From the NCBI GenBank assembly GCA_945904015.1, contig CAMDPK010000047.1:1-45442 (forward strand): 45,442 bases of DNA, written 5' to 3'. Source of the stretch: Candidatus Kuenenia stuttgartensis (GTDB lineage: Bacteria > Planctomycetota > Planctomycetia > Planctomycetales > Planctomycetaceae). Below are positions 16,421 to 25,791 of this stretch, in pieces (positions within the stretch are counted from its first letter, which is position 1; each line of letters starts with the position of its first letter). The notes under the pieces are model-generated. The model did no database searches, had not been told where the DNA came from, and saw nothing but the letters and a program-made list of their open reading frames with translations. The translations under genes and the position numbers were made by a program.

Positions 16421-19258
16421 ATGCTCCGATCTCTTCTGGCTTGTTCGCTGGTCGTCCTTATCGCGCTGCCGGGTCCAGCTGCGGCTCAAGAGAAAGCTCC
16501 TGACACGCCGAACGCCGAACTGTTGCGGCGATTGTTGGAGAAAGTCGATCAGCTCGATCGCGATTTGAAGTCAGTGCTGAAAAACGCGCCCAAGGCGATC
16601 CCGGAAAACCCCGAGGATCGCAAGCTCGTCGCGATGCTCGAAACGCCGGTCATTCAGAACTTCTCGATCGGCATCCGCAACGGGCAACCGGTTGAGCATC
16701 GGCTCTTCGTGGCCAAATTGATGCTCATCAATTTGACCGCCGAATCGAAGACCGTCGAGGCGACGCAGATCACGCTCGACGCCGACGGCAACTCGCTGAA
16801 GAACGGAGTGGTCGACGCGCAGGTGCAAAACTTCGGCATCAATATCGCCCAGCAGGGATATTCGCTGAGCCAGATCAAGCCGACCGCGTCGCTCAAAATC
16901 AACCCCGGTCAAACCGCCACGACGTGGATCATTTTCAGCGGACTGCCGCGCGGACCTGGACTGCCGAAGATGAAGCTCCGCATCGCGTCCGGTGACAAGC
17001 CGATTGAGATCGACTTCAACGCCTGGGCGATGTCGAAACTGGACATCTCCTCGAAGCGGCTCGGACCGCGCGGTTGTCTGGCGCTGCTGACGATCGGTGG
17101 CGAATTGAACTTCATCAGCTACGGAGCGCTCGTCGAAGAGTTGGAGCGGCTCGCAACGCAGAAGGTCTCGCGCGTCGTCGTCCGTTGGGCTGAGGGAGCC
17201 CCGGCGATCGACGTCAATCTGAGTTACCAGTTCATCGGCATGGCACAGAGCCTCGGCCGCGCCGAGGCACAGAACCAGCAGCTTCCGTCAATGCCGCAAT
17301 CGTTCACCGAGTTTCGCTTGGCCGAGTTGCCGACGGCGAATCAGGCTCAAAGCAACTACGGAGTCAACAACTACGGTCCGGGACTCAATCCAGCCGCGAT
17401 GGCCAATGCGTCAGTCGTCCACAAGACAACCTCTGACGCCGTCGCCGCCGCGCTGCGAACCGCGTACGAAGTCGTGCCGCGCACCGAATTGCTCGAAGAC
17501 ATTCGCTCAGCCGATCCGTTGACGCGAGCAGCGGCAGTGGCCGCTGGTGGCGGGCGGCTCGCTTCGGAACATCTGCCGTTGATCCTGCAACTGGCCGATG
17601 ACGAAGACCCCGCGTTGCAAAAGGCTGCTTTGCTGGCGCTGCGACATTTCGGCGAGCCGGAAGCGATCGAAAAACTGCTCGGATACGCTCGCAAGAACAC
17701 GGAGCCGCTGGCGTCGATGGCGGTCGAAAGCCTGGCAGGATCGCGCTACGCCGCCGCGCATGATTCGCTGTTGGGACTGCTCGAACGCGAAGGGGTCGAA
17801 TCCCGCAAAACAATCGTCAAAGTGCTGGCTCAGAACCCGCGGCCGATTTGGTCGGAGACGATTTACAAGTACGTTCGCGATCCGCAAGGAGGCTTGGGGA
17901 TCGACGGCTTGCAGGCCCTGGTCCGAGTTGGGCATCCGAAGTTGATCGAGGTGCTCAAGGACTCGCTCCAGTCGCGAGACGTTGCGATTCGCGACACGGC
18001 GTACAACGAACTCACCAATCAACCCGACGCGGCCAGTGAGCAAATTGCATTGCAATTCACGCTGAAGCACATGGAGTCCGCGCCGCCGACTCCGGCGATG
18101 TTGGCATTTCTCACCAAAACAAAGGACCAAGCCTCGGTGCCGTTGCTGTTGAAGCATTTGAAAAACAACGCCGGTGACCGCACCAGTCTGATCAACACGC
18201 TCGCGCAGATTGGCGATCAGACTGTGGCCAACACCCTGGTCGAGCAATACTCCACTCTGCGGCCCAACGAACAAACGGCGGTTCTGGGAGTACTTGGCCA
18301 GCTCAAGTCACCGGCATTTTTGAAACTGGCGGAACCCGCTTTGGATTCGCAGGACGCCAGCGTCGTCAGCACCGTTTGCCAGTGGTTGCAGAACGATGGC
18401 TCGCCCGCCGCCGTCAAACTGCTCATCCAGGCGTTCGAGAAAACGACTCAGCCCAACACGATCATTTACACGTCCAACGCACTCGGCCAAGTCGCCACGG
18501 CCGAGGCAAGAGTCGCGATCCGCAAGGCTCGATCCTCTCCCGATCAAACTCGCCAGACACAGGCTCGACAGGCGCTGCAGAACATTTACCAGCGATCGCC
18601 GGCATTCACATATTGCCAGCAGGGAAATTCTTTTTTTGCGATGAACGACTTCAAGGCGGCGATCGAACTGTTCGATCAAGCGATCAAGACCGACCCGGAT
18701 CTCCCAGAAGCATACATTGGCCGCGGGGCGGTCTTGAACCGGCAAGAGAAATATGTCGAGGCGCTCAAGGACTACGACAAGGCCATCGAATTGGATGACG
18801 CTCACATCCTGGCCTACAACGGCCGCGCGAACGTCAAGGTACGGCAGAACAAATACGCCGAGGCCCGACTCGATTTCGAAAAAGTCATGGCTCAGGAAAC
18901 CGCGAGCGGCGAAGGAGTCACCGGAGTCGGCATCTGCTTGGCCGTCGAAGGGAGATTCGACGAAGGGGTCAAGCTGGTCGAAGAGGCCCGCGTCAAATTC
19001 CCGACCAACGGTTTGTTCCTCTACAACGTCGCCTGCGTCTACGGCCGATCGGTCGAGAAACTGCTAAAGGACGACAAGCTCCCCGAACGGGACAAGAAGC
19101 TCGAATCATTCCGCCGCAAGGCTCTGGATGACCTGCGCGAATCGAAGAAGCTCGGCTTCAACGACCAGGACTGGATGAAGAAAGACCCAGACCTCACTTC
19201 GCTGCACGACCAGCCGGAGTTCCAGGAGCTTTCCGGCCTGAAGGCGAAGGCCGATTGA
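16421..19258 (+). CDS. Secreted HEAT-repeat and TPR protein
   Basis: 945 residues with a signal peptide (hydrophobic 4-18, cleavage near AAAQEK). Residues about 25-290 are an unnamed beta-rich domain. About 355-700 hold HEAT repeats (e.g. AVAAGGGRLASEHLPLILQL, DPALQKAALLALRHFGEPEA), and about 715-880 hold TPR units (FFAMNDFKAAIELFDQAI, KYVEALKDYDKAIELDDAH, KYAEARLDFEKVMAQE). Both repeat types are protein-binding scaffolds; no catalytic motif is seen. It should act outside the cytoplasmic membrane. The macroglobulin gene follows on the same strand after 134 bp that contain a BIME. Its N-terminal SEAQKKMAAGNFKEAFEEF is also TPR-like, so a shared role is possible. GGGAGG lies 4 nt before the start. 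Confidence 0.88.
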   Translation: MLRSLLACSLVVLIALPGPAAAQEKAPDTPNAELLRRLLEKVDQLDRDLKSVLKNAPKAIPENPEDRKLVAMLETPVIQNFSIGIRNGQPVEHRLFVAKLMLINLTAESKTVEATQITLDADGNSLKNGVVDAQVQNFGINIAQQGYSLSQIKPTASLKINPGQTATTWIIFSGLPRGPGLPKMKLRIASGDKPIEIDFNAWAMSKLDISSKRLGPRGCLALLTIGGELNFISYGALVEELERLATQKVSRVVVRWAEGAPAIDVNLSYQFIGMAQSLGRAEAQNQQLPSMPQSFTEFRLAELPTANQAQSNYGVNNYGPGLNPAAMANASVVHKTTSDAVAAALRTAYEVVPRTELLEDIRSADPLTRAAAVAAGGGRLASEHLPLILQLADDEDPALQKAALLALRHFGEPEAIEKLLGYARKNTEPLASMAVESLAGSRYAAAHDSLLGLLEREGVESRKTIVKVLAQNPRPIWSETIYKYVRDPQGGLGIDGLQALVRVGHPKLIEVLKDSLQSRDVAIRDTAYNELTNQPDAASEQIALQFTLKHMESAPPTPAMLAFLTKTKDQASVPLLLKHLKNNAGDRTSLINTLAQIGDQTVANTLVEQYSTLRPNEQTAVLGVLGQLKSPAFLKLAEPALDSQDASVVSTVCQWLQNDGSPAAVKLLIQAFEKTTQPNTIIYTSNALGQVATAEARVAIRKARSSPDQTRQTQARQALQNIYQRSPAFTYCQQGNSFFAMNDFKAAIELFDQAIKTDPDLPEAYIGRGAVLNRQEKYVEALKDYDKAIELDDAHILAYNGRANVKVRQNKYAEARLDFEKVMAQETASGEGVTGVGICLAVEGRFDEGVKLVEEARVKFPTNGLFLYNVACVYGRSVEKLLKDDKLPERDKKLESFRRKALDDLRESKKLGFNDQDWMKKDPDLTSLHDQPEFQELSGLKAKAD

Positions 19259-19304
19259 GCCGGAACTTTCCCGCGGCGTGTTCTGTCGAACGGCCCTGCA
19301 TTTC

Positions 19305-19377
19305 GTGGAGCACGTTTCCAACGTGCTCGTCCGCCCTTGGCGGATTGATTCATGGGCACGTTGAAAACGTGCCCCAC
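19305..19377. repeat. BIME-like pair (GTGG, AGCACGTT-TCC-AACGTGCT)
   Basis: Left unit GTGG then AGCACGTTTCCAACGTGCT. The inverse unit, ending CCAC at 19377, reads GTGG then GGCACGTTTTCAACGTGCC. The spacer contains a minor CGCC-CTT-GGCG hairpin. It lies between the HEAT/TPR and macroglobulin genes. Confidence 0.87.
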
Positions 19378-19392
19378 GTCTGAGGATTCATC

Positions 19393-22300
19393 ATGCAACG
19401 GTCTGTTTGGATGCTGTGTGGCTGTTTGGCATTGACGATTGCTGGGCTGTGGGCCGTGGGTGAGGAAGCCAAGCCGCCGAGTTTCAGCGAAGCTCAAAAG
19501 AAAATGGCGGCCGGCAACTTCAAAGAGGCGTTCGAGGAGTTCCGCAAGCTGGGCCTCGACCCGAAGTCCCCGTCGCGTGAGATGCCGGAGACGCTCAATC
19601 AGGCGAATCAATGTCTGCTCAACCTCGACCGCGTCAATGAGATTGACGACTTCCGCGAGAAGATCGTCGAAGTCCACAAGGACAACTGGCGGCTGCTGCA
19701 AGCGGCGGCGCAGTCCTATCTGGCCATCGAGCACAACGGCGTGATCATCGCCGGAAAGTTTCAGCGCGGCCCGCATCGCGGCAGCGACGGCCGACACGTT
19801 CACGCTTCCGAACGAGATCGCGTGCGAGCGTTGCAATTGCTCACGCAAGCGTTGCCGCTGGCTCTGAAGGACGGCAACAAGATCGAGGCTGCGGAGTTTC
19901 ATTCCATCTTCGCGCAGGTGTTGCTGAACGGCATGGGGCACTCGGAGCCGTGGAAGCTGCAAGTGCTGACGGACCTCGCGACGTTGCCCGATTACGAGGA
20001 CGGCTATTGGCAGTGGTGGTGGCGCGGACAGCATCAGTCTGCGCGCGGTGCTCCGGTCGATGCGGACGGCAATCCGATCTACTACTCGGTGCCGCAGAGC
20101 TACGCCGACGCGAAGTCCGACGGCGAGCGCTGGCGCTGGATGCTTTCGCAAACGGTCGAACTGAACGCCGCTCGGAAGAATGAAGTGTTGCTGACGCTCG
20201 CGGCGTTTCTGCAAAGTCAGTTCGGTGTCGAGACGATGGCTCACTTCGGCTGGTGGTCGCGGTTCACGGACGAGGCCAAAGCGGGCGACGCGAAGACCGG
20301 ATCGTTCGCGGTTCATACGCTGAGCGAGGAAGAGACGATCGCGAACCTCGCGACCGGCGTGAAACGCTTCAAGCTGCCGGACGAATTCAATCCGTTCCGC
20401 ATCTGGCAAATCATCATCGCCAGCGGCAAGAGCAACGAAGGCCAGCAGGCTCGTGAGTTTGTCGCTCATTTCTACGAGAACCGTCGGCAATACCCGAAAG
20501 CGGTTGAGGCGTGGAAAGCGGCAATTGCTGAATACGGTCCCGGCAATCCGACAGATCACGGACCGCATCGGGAAGTCGCACTCAACCAGATCGTCAAGAA
20601 CTGGGGACGCTTCGAGCCGTCGCCGACGCAGCCGTCCGGAAAGGGTGCGACCGTCGATTTTCGATTCCGCAACGGCGACTCGGTGACGTTCACGGCTCAC
20701 GAGTTGAACGTCGCGAAGCTGCTCGACGACGTCAAAAAATATCTCAAGAACAGCCCGCCGCAGCTCAATTGGCAGGAGATGAATCTGCACGACATCGGCC
20801 ACCGGATCGTGACCGACGGTCAGCCGCAGTACGTCGCCGCGAAGGCGGCCGAGTGGACGCTCAAGTTGACTCCGCGAGCCAATCACGTCGATGACCGCGT
20901 CACCGTCACGACGCCGCTGCAAAAGCCGGGAGCGTATCTCGTCGAGTCGAAGATGCCGGACGGCAACGCCAGCCGCATCATTCTGTGGGTCGCTGACACG
21001 GTCATCGTGAAGAAGCAACTCGAAGGACAGTCATTCCATTTCGTCGCCGACGCCGTGTCGGGACAGCCGATCGCGAAGGCCAACGTCGAACTGTTCGGCT
21101 GGAAGCAGGAGCAAGTCAAACCGGACAAGCCGCAGTGGAAGATCATCACTCGCAACTTTGCTGAGTTCACGAACGCTGACGGCCAATTGCTGCTCGGCGC
21201 GAATCAGATGCCGCAGGATTTTCAGTGGCTCGCGATTGCTCGGACGGACAAAGGCCGGCTGGCGTATCACGGCTTCTCGCACGTTTGGTTTCAGAACCGG
21301 CACGACCCGGAGTACCACGCTCGCAAGGCCTTCACGATCACCGACCGGCCGGTCTATCGACCTGCTCAAAAGGTCCAATTCAAGATGTGGATCGGCGACG
21401 CTAAGTACGATCAGCCTGACAGTAACACGTTCGCCAACGCGAAAGGTTTCGCCGTCGAGTTGCGAAACCCCAAAGGCGAAGTGGTTTTCACTCGATCGTT
21501 AGACGCTGATGCGTTTGGTGGACTGACCGGAGACTACGAATTGCCGAAGGACGCGCCGCTGGGCGTGTGGCACCTGAGCGCGACCAGTTACGGCGGCGGA
21601 TCGTTCCGCGTTGAGGAATACAAAAAACCGGAGTTCGAGGTGAAGGTCGAGGCTCCGAAGGAACCGGTCGCGCTCGGCGACAAGATCACCGCGACGATCA
21701 AAGCCAACTACTACTTCGGTGGAGCGGTCACGAAGGCGAAGGTCAAATGCAAAGTCCTGCGGACCAATCACAGCAGCACTTGGTATCCGTCGGCGTCGTG
21801 GGATTGGTTCTACGGTCGAGGTTATTGGTGGTTTGCCAGCGATTACGACTGGTATCCCGGTTGGCGTCGCTGGGGCTGTGCTCGGCCGTATCCGATCTGG
21901 TGGGGCCGCAGTGCCGAGCCACCCGAAGTCGTCGTCGAACGCGAAACCGAAATCGGCGAGGACGGCACCGTCTCCGTCGAGATCGACACGTCGCTCGCGA
22001 AGGCCGTGCATGGCGACACCGATCACTCGTACTCGATCACGGCCGAGGTCGTCGATCAGTCGCGACGCACGATCGTCGGCAGCGGCAACGTGCTGGTCGC
22101 TCGCGAACCGTTCCGAGTCTTCGCCTGGGTCAATCGCGGCCATTACCGAGCTGGCGATGACATCCTCGCCGAGTTCCGTGCTCAGACCGTCGATCAAAAG
22201 CCGGTCCAAGGTGTCGGCGAACTGACGCTGTACTCGATCACCTACAACGAAAAACGCGAGCCGGTCGAGAAGGCCGTGCAGACGTGGAAACTCGACACGA

Positions 22301-25300
22301 ACGCAGAAGGCTACGCTCGCCAACAGATGAAGGCCGCGAAGGCTGGTCAGTATCGGTTGAGCTACAAGCTCCGTGGCGCACGCGGCCCGCGTGCGAGTGA
22401 TGACGCCGACGCACGCGAGCCGCGTGCGCCACAGGAACAAGAAGGCGGCTACCTGTTCGTTGTGCGTGGCGGCAACTTCAACGGGCAAGGGTTCCGGTTC
22501 AACGATCTGGAACTCGTCACCGAAAAGCGCGAGTACGCGGCCGGCGAAAAAGTCCGGCTGATGGTCAACACGAACAAAGCCGGCGGCGCGGTGCTGCTGT
22601 TTATCCGACCGACCAACGGAGTGTATCTGCCGCCGAAGCTGATTCGGCTCGACGGCAAGAGCCATGTGGAGGAGATCGCCGTCGTGCAGCGCGACATGCC
22701 GAACTTCTTCGTCGAAGCGGTCACGGTCGCCGACGCGAAAGTGCATCAGGAAATGCGTGAGATCGTTGTCCCGCCGGAGAAGCGAGTGCTCAACGTCGCC
22801 GTCACGCCGAGCCAGGACGAGTACAAGCCCGGCTCCCCAGCCAAGGTGCAAGTGAAGCTGACGGACTCAACCGGCAAGCCGTTCGTCGGCTCGACGGTGC
22901 TGAGCATCTACGACAAGTCCGTCGAGTACATTTCTGGCGGCTCGAACGTGCCGGAGATCAAAGAGTTCTTCTGGAAGTGGCGACGTCATCATCAGCCGCG
23001 CACCGAATCGAGTCTCGACCGGCACACCTACCAACTCTTGAAGCCCAATGAGCTCGGCATGAGCGACCTCGGCGTCTTCGGCGGCGCGGTCGTCGAAGAA
23101 ATGACGATGCTGCAAGCGGGGGGACGCGGAGCCAATCGCCGCTTCAACATGCTCGGCCGCAGTACGGCGACCGCCACGCGAGCCGGCGGCTTTGGTGGCG
23201 GTGGCCCGATGTCCGAGGCGATGGTGGCCGCCCCGGCCGGTGCAATGGCCAAAAGCGCCGACAAATCTGAAGCGGAGTCCGATCGGAAGGCAGATGCAGA
23301 CGGCGCTTTCGATGGCGGTCTCGCCAACGCCGTGCAGCCGACCGTCCGCAGCAACTTCGCCGACACTGCGTTTTGGGCGGCCTCGGTCACGACTAACAAA
23401 GAGGGCCTCGCCGAAATCGCGCTGACGATGCCCGAACAACTGACCGGTTGGAAAGTGAAGTGCTGGGCGATGGGACTCGGCACGAGAGTCGGACAGGGCG
23501 AGGCCGAGATCACGACCAAGAAGAACCTGCTCGTGCGACTGCAAGCTCCGCGATTCTTCGTGCAGAAAGACGAAGTCGTGCTGTCGGCGAACGTCCACAA
23601 CTACTTGAAGATTGACAAAGACGTTGAAGCCGTGCTGGAGATTGATAGTCGGTTGATGCGAGTCGTGGATAACGACGATGACGAGTTTGCCCCCCGTAGA
23701 CCGAATACGATACCCAACCGTCACACGAAGCGCATCAAAGTCAAAGCCGGTGGCGAAGAGCGTGTCGATTGGCGAGTTGCCGTCATCGACGAAGGCGAAG
23801 CCGTCGTCCGCATGTCCGCACTCACCGACGAAGAGTCCGACGCGATGGAGATGAAGTTCCCGGTCTACGTCCACGGGATGCTCAAGACCGAGAGTTGGTC
23901 GGGAGTCATCCGGCCAGACAAAACGACTGGCAAGGTCACGATCAACGTGCCGAAAGAACGCCGAGCGAATCAGTCGCGGCTGGAAGTGCGGTACTCGCCG
24001 ACGCTGGCCGGAGCGATGGTCGATGCGCTGCCGTATCTTGTCGATTACCCGTATGGCTGCACCGAGCAAACGCTCAACCGCTTCCTGCCGACGGTTGTCA
24101 CGCAACGCATCCTGCGGAACATGGGCCTCGACCTGAAAGCGATTCAGCAGAAGCGAACGAACTTGAACGCTCAGGAAATCGGCGACGACGTGGAACGCGC
24201 GAAAGGTTGGAAGCGCTTCGACCGCAACCCGGTCTTCGACGAAGCCGAAGTCACCACGATGGTGAAGAGCGGCCTCGAACGCCTGACCGAGATGCAGGTC
24301 AGCGACGGCGGCTGGGGCTGGTTCTCCGGCTGGGGCGAGCACTCGTACCCGCACACGACCGCCGTGGTCGTCCACGGCTTGCAGATCGCTCGCGAGAACG
24401 ATGTCGCGATCGTGCCCGGCGTCATGGAACGCGGAGTCGAATGGCTCAAGCGGTATCAGGCGAGTGAGGTTCAGCGGCTGAAGAACTTCCCGACCAAGAC
24501 AAGTCCTTGGAAGGAACACGCCGATGCGCTCGACGCCTTCGTCTACATGGTGCTCGTCGATGCCGACCACGCGAACGCCGACATGCTGGAGTTTCTCTAC
24601 CGCGACCGCACGCATCTGCCGGTCTATGCCAAGGCACTGTTCGGTCTCGCTCTGCACAAGCAGAAGCAAGCCGACAAGCTGGCGATGATCCTCAAGAACA
24701 TCGAACAGTTCCTCGTCCAAGACGACGAGAACCAAACCGCGTATCTCAAGCTGCCGGAGAACAATTACTGGTGGTCCTGGTACGGCAGTGACATCGAAGC
24801 CAACGCCTACTACCTGAAACTGCTCGCGCGAGTGGATGCGAAAGACGAACGAGCATCGCGGCTGGTGAAATATCTGCTCAACAACCGCAAGCACGCGACC
24901 TACTGGAACAGCACACGCGACAGCTCGATCTGCATCGAAGCGATGGCCGAATACCTCAAGGCCAGCGGCGAAGACAAACCGAACCTGCTGGTCGAAGTCC
25001 TGATCGACGGCGAACTCAAACAAACCGTCGAGATTACGCCGGAGACGCTATTCGGCTTCAACAACAAATTCGTGATCGAAGGCGAGAGGCTGACGACTGG
25101 CGAGCATGTTGTCGAACTGCGGAAGAAGTCGCTGGCCAAATCTGAAATTTCAAATTTCAAATTTCAAATTTCAAATCCGCTTTACTTCAACGCCTATCTC
25201 ACCAACTTCACGCTCGAAGACTTCATCACGAAGGCGGGTCTCGAAGTGAAGGTGCAACGCAAGTACTACAAACTCACGCCGGTCGAGAAGAAGGTGAACG

Positions 25301-25713
25301 TTGCCGGCTCGCGCGGCCAAGTCGTCAGCCAGAAGGTCGAGAAGTACGAGCGCACCGAACTGGCGAACCTCGACAAGCTCAAGAGCGGCGACCTGGTCGA
25401 AGTCGAATTGGAGATCGACAGCAAGAACGACTACGAGTACCTGCTGTTTGAAGACCCGAAGGCATCCGGCTTCGAGCCGGTTCAAGTCCGCAGCGGCTAC
25501 AACGGCAACGAGATGGGTGCCTACGTTGAATTCCGCGACGAGCGCGTCGCGTTCTTTGTCCGAGCATTGGCTCGCGGTCAGCACAGTTTGTCGTATCGCG
25601 TGCGAGCCGAGATCCCGGGGCGATTCTCTGCACTGCCAACAAAAGCATCCGCGATGTACGCGCCGGAACTGAAGGCCAACTCGGACGAGATCAAGCTGGC
25701 GATTGAAGACTGA
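19393..25713 (+). CDS. Giant secreted alpha-2-macroglobulin with thioester
   Basis: 2106 residues with a signal peptide (hydrophobic 5-22). A short TPR-like stretch follows at about 28-60. MG2 begins near residue 645 (TDRPVYRPAQKVQFKMW). About 790-840 is a strikingly Trp/Tyr-rich loop. About 1250-1320 is Gly/Ala/Met-rich, as expected for a bait region, followed by the C3-like A2M segment FADTAFWAASVTTN and LTGWKVKCWAMGLG. The thioester motif YPYGCTEQT gives Cys1556 and Gln1559. A helical TED and a receptor-binding-like end complete it. Such proteins trap proteases that cleave the bait. No lipobox is present, so it may be periplasmic rather than membrane-anchored, unlike E. coli YfhM, and no pbpC is adjacent. 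Two repeats have entered the gene: 22373-22432 and 25145-25176. Confidence 0.94.
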   Translation: MQRSVWMLCGCLALTIAGLWAVGEEAKPPSFSEAQKKMAAGNFKEAFEEFRKLGLDPKSPSREMPETLNQANQCLLNLDRVNEIDDFREKIVEVHKDNWRLLQAAAQSYLAIEHNGVIIAGKFQRGPHRGSDGRHVHASERDRVRALQLLTQALPLALKDGNKIEAAEFHSIFAQVLLNGMGHSEPWKLQVLTDLATLPDYEDGYWQWWWRGQHQSARGAPVDADGNPIYYSVPQSYADAKSDGERWRWMLSQTVELNAARKNEVLLTLAAFLQSQFGVETMAHFGWWSRFTDEAKAGDAKTGSFAVHTLSEEETIANLATGVKRFKLPDEFNPFRIWQIIIASGKSNEGQQAREFVAHFYENRRQYPKAVEAWKAAIAEYGPGNPTDHGPHREVALNQIVKNWGRFEPSPTQPSGKGATVDFRFRNGDSVTFTAHELNVAKLLDDVKKYLKNSPPQLNWQEMNLHDIGHRIVTDGQPQYVAAKAAEWTLKLTPRANHVDDRVTVTTPLQKPGAYLVESKMPDGNASRIILWVADTVIVKKQLEGQSFHFVADAVSGQPIAKANVELFGWKQEQVKPDKPQWKIITRNFAEFTNADGQLLLGANQMPQDFQWLAIARTDKGRLAYHGFSHVWFQNRHDPEYHARKAFTITDRPVYRPAQKVQFKMWIGDAKYDQPDSNTFANAKGFAVELRNPKGEVVFTRSLDADAFGGLTGDYELPKDAPLGVWHLSATSYGGGSFRVEEYKKPEFEVKVEAPKEPVALGDKITATIKANYYFGGAVTKAKVKCKVLRTNHSSTWYPSASWDWFYGRGYWWFASDYDWYPGWRRWGCARPYPIWWGRSAEPPEVVVERETEIGEDGTVSVEIDTSLAKAVHGDTDHSYSITAEVVDQSRRTIVGSGNVLVAREPFRVFAWVNRGHYRAGDDILAEFRAQTVDQKPVQGVGELTLYSITYNEKREPVEKAVQTWKLDTNAEGYARQQMKAAKAGQYRLSYKLRGARGPRASDDADAREPRAPQEQEGGYLFVVRGGNFNGQGFRFNDLELVTEKREYAAGEKVRLMVNTNKAGGAVLLFIRPTNGVYLPPKLIRLDGKSHVEEIAVVQRDMPNFFVEAVTVADAKVHQEMREIVVPPEKRVLNVAVTPSQDEYKPGSPAKVQVKLTDSTGKPFVGSTVLSIYDKSVEYISGGSNVPEIKEFFWKWRRHHQPRTESSLDRHTYQLLKPNELGMSDLGVFGGAVVEEMTMLQAGGRGANRRFNMLGRSTATATRAGGFGGGGPMSEAMVAAPAGAMAKSADKSEAESDRKADADGAFDGGLANAVQPTVRSNFADTAFWAASVTTNKEGLAEIALTMPEQLTGWKVKCWAMGLGTRVGQGEAEITTKKNLLVRLQAPRFFVQKDEVVLSANVHNYLKIDKDVEAVLEIDSRLMRVVDNDDDEFAPRRPNTIPNRHTKRIKVKAGGEERVDWRVAVIDEGEAVVRMSALTDEESDAMEMKFPVYVHGMLKTESWSGVIRPDKTTGKVTINVPKERRANQSRLEVRYSPTLAGAMVDALPYLVDYPYGCTEQTLNRFLPTVVTQRILRNMGLDLKAIQQKRTNLNAQEIGDDVERAKGWKRFDRNPVFDEAEVTTMVKSGLERLTEMQVSDGGWGWFSGWGEHSYPHTTAVVVHGLQIARENDVAIVPGVMERGVEWLKRYQASEVQRLKNFPTKTSPWKEHADALDAFVYMVLVDADHANADMLEFLYRDRTHLPVYAKALFGLALHKQKQADKLAMILKNIEQFLVQDDENQTAYLKLPENNYWWSWYGSDIEANAYYLKLLARVDAKDERASRLVKYLLNNRKHATYWNSTRDSSICIEAMAEYLKASGEDKPNLLVEVLIDGELKQTVEITPETLFGFNNKFVIEGERLTTGEHVVELRKKSLAKSEISNFKFQISNPLYFNAYLTNFTLEDFITKAGLEVKVQRKYYKLTPVEKKVNVAGSRGQVVSQKVEKYERTELANLDKLKSGDLVEVELEIDSKNDYEYLLFEDPKASGFEPVQVRSGYNGNEMGAYVEFRDERVAFFVRALARGQHSLSYRVRAEIPGRFSALPTKASAMYAPELKANSDEIKLAIED
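21773..21912 (+). other. Trp/Tyr-rich segment within the macroglobulin
   Basis: About 45 residues hold about a dozen Trp and seven or more Tyr (e.g. WDWFYGRGYWWFASDYDWYPGW cut here as WDWFYGRGYWW then FASDYDWYPGWRRWG, ending PIWWG). It sits within an otherwise ordinary MG-type domain between KCKVLRTNHSS and PPEVVVERE. I know of no defined function. Confidence 0.7.
22373..22432. repeat. BIME inserted in frame in the macroglobulin (60 bp)
   Basis: GTGG then CGCACGCG-GCC-CGCGTGCG, a short spacer, then the inverse unit ending CCAC at 22432. Total 60 bp, exactly 20 codons, translated as roughly RGARGPRASDDADAREPRAP at residues 994-1013, with no frame change. Confidence 0.9.
25145..25176. repeat. 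AAATTTC tandem repeat inside the macroglobulin
   Basis: The 7-mer AAATTTC occurs four times in a row plus AAAT, translated as part of SEISNFKFQISNP (residues about 1917-1929). It is an abrupt AT-only block in GC-rich coding DNA. Confidence 0.9.
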
Positions 25714-25725
25714 TCCTGTCTTCAA

Positions 25726-25786
25726 ATCGTTCTGCCCCCATCGTTCTGCCAAAATGCAGTTGGCAGAACGATGGGAGCAGAACGAT
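25726..25786. repeat. Long inverted repeat between convergent genes
   Basis: Arms of 26 nt (25726-25751 and 25761-25786) with one mismatch and a 9-nt loop. Each contains ATCGTTCTGC twice. It separates the macroglobulin stop (25713) from the DUF1501 stop (25792) and would form a stable hairpin in either transcript, so it may also terminate both. Confidence 0.85.
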
Positions 25787-25791
25787 AAGGC

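Noticed and set aside
22867..25023. Open frame of about 718 codons on the minus strand within the macroglobulin gene
   Set aside because: The opposite strand encodes a contiguous, recognisable A2M with thioester; the minus reading shows no motif and results from codon bias.
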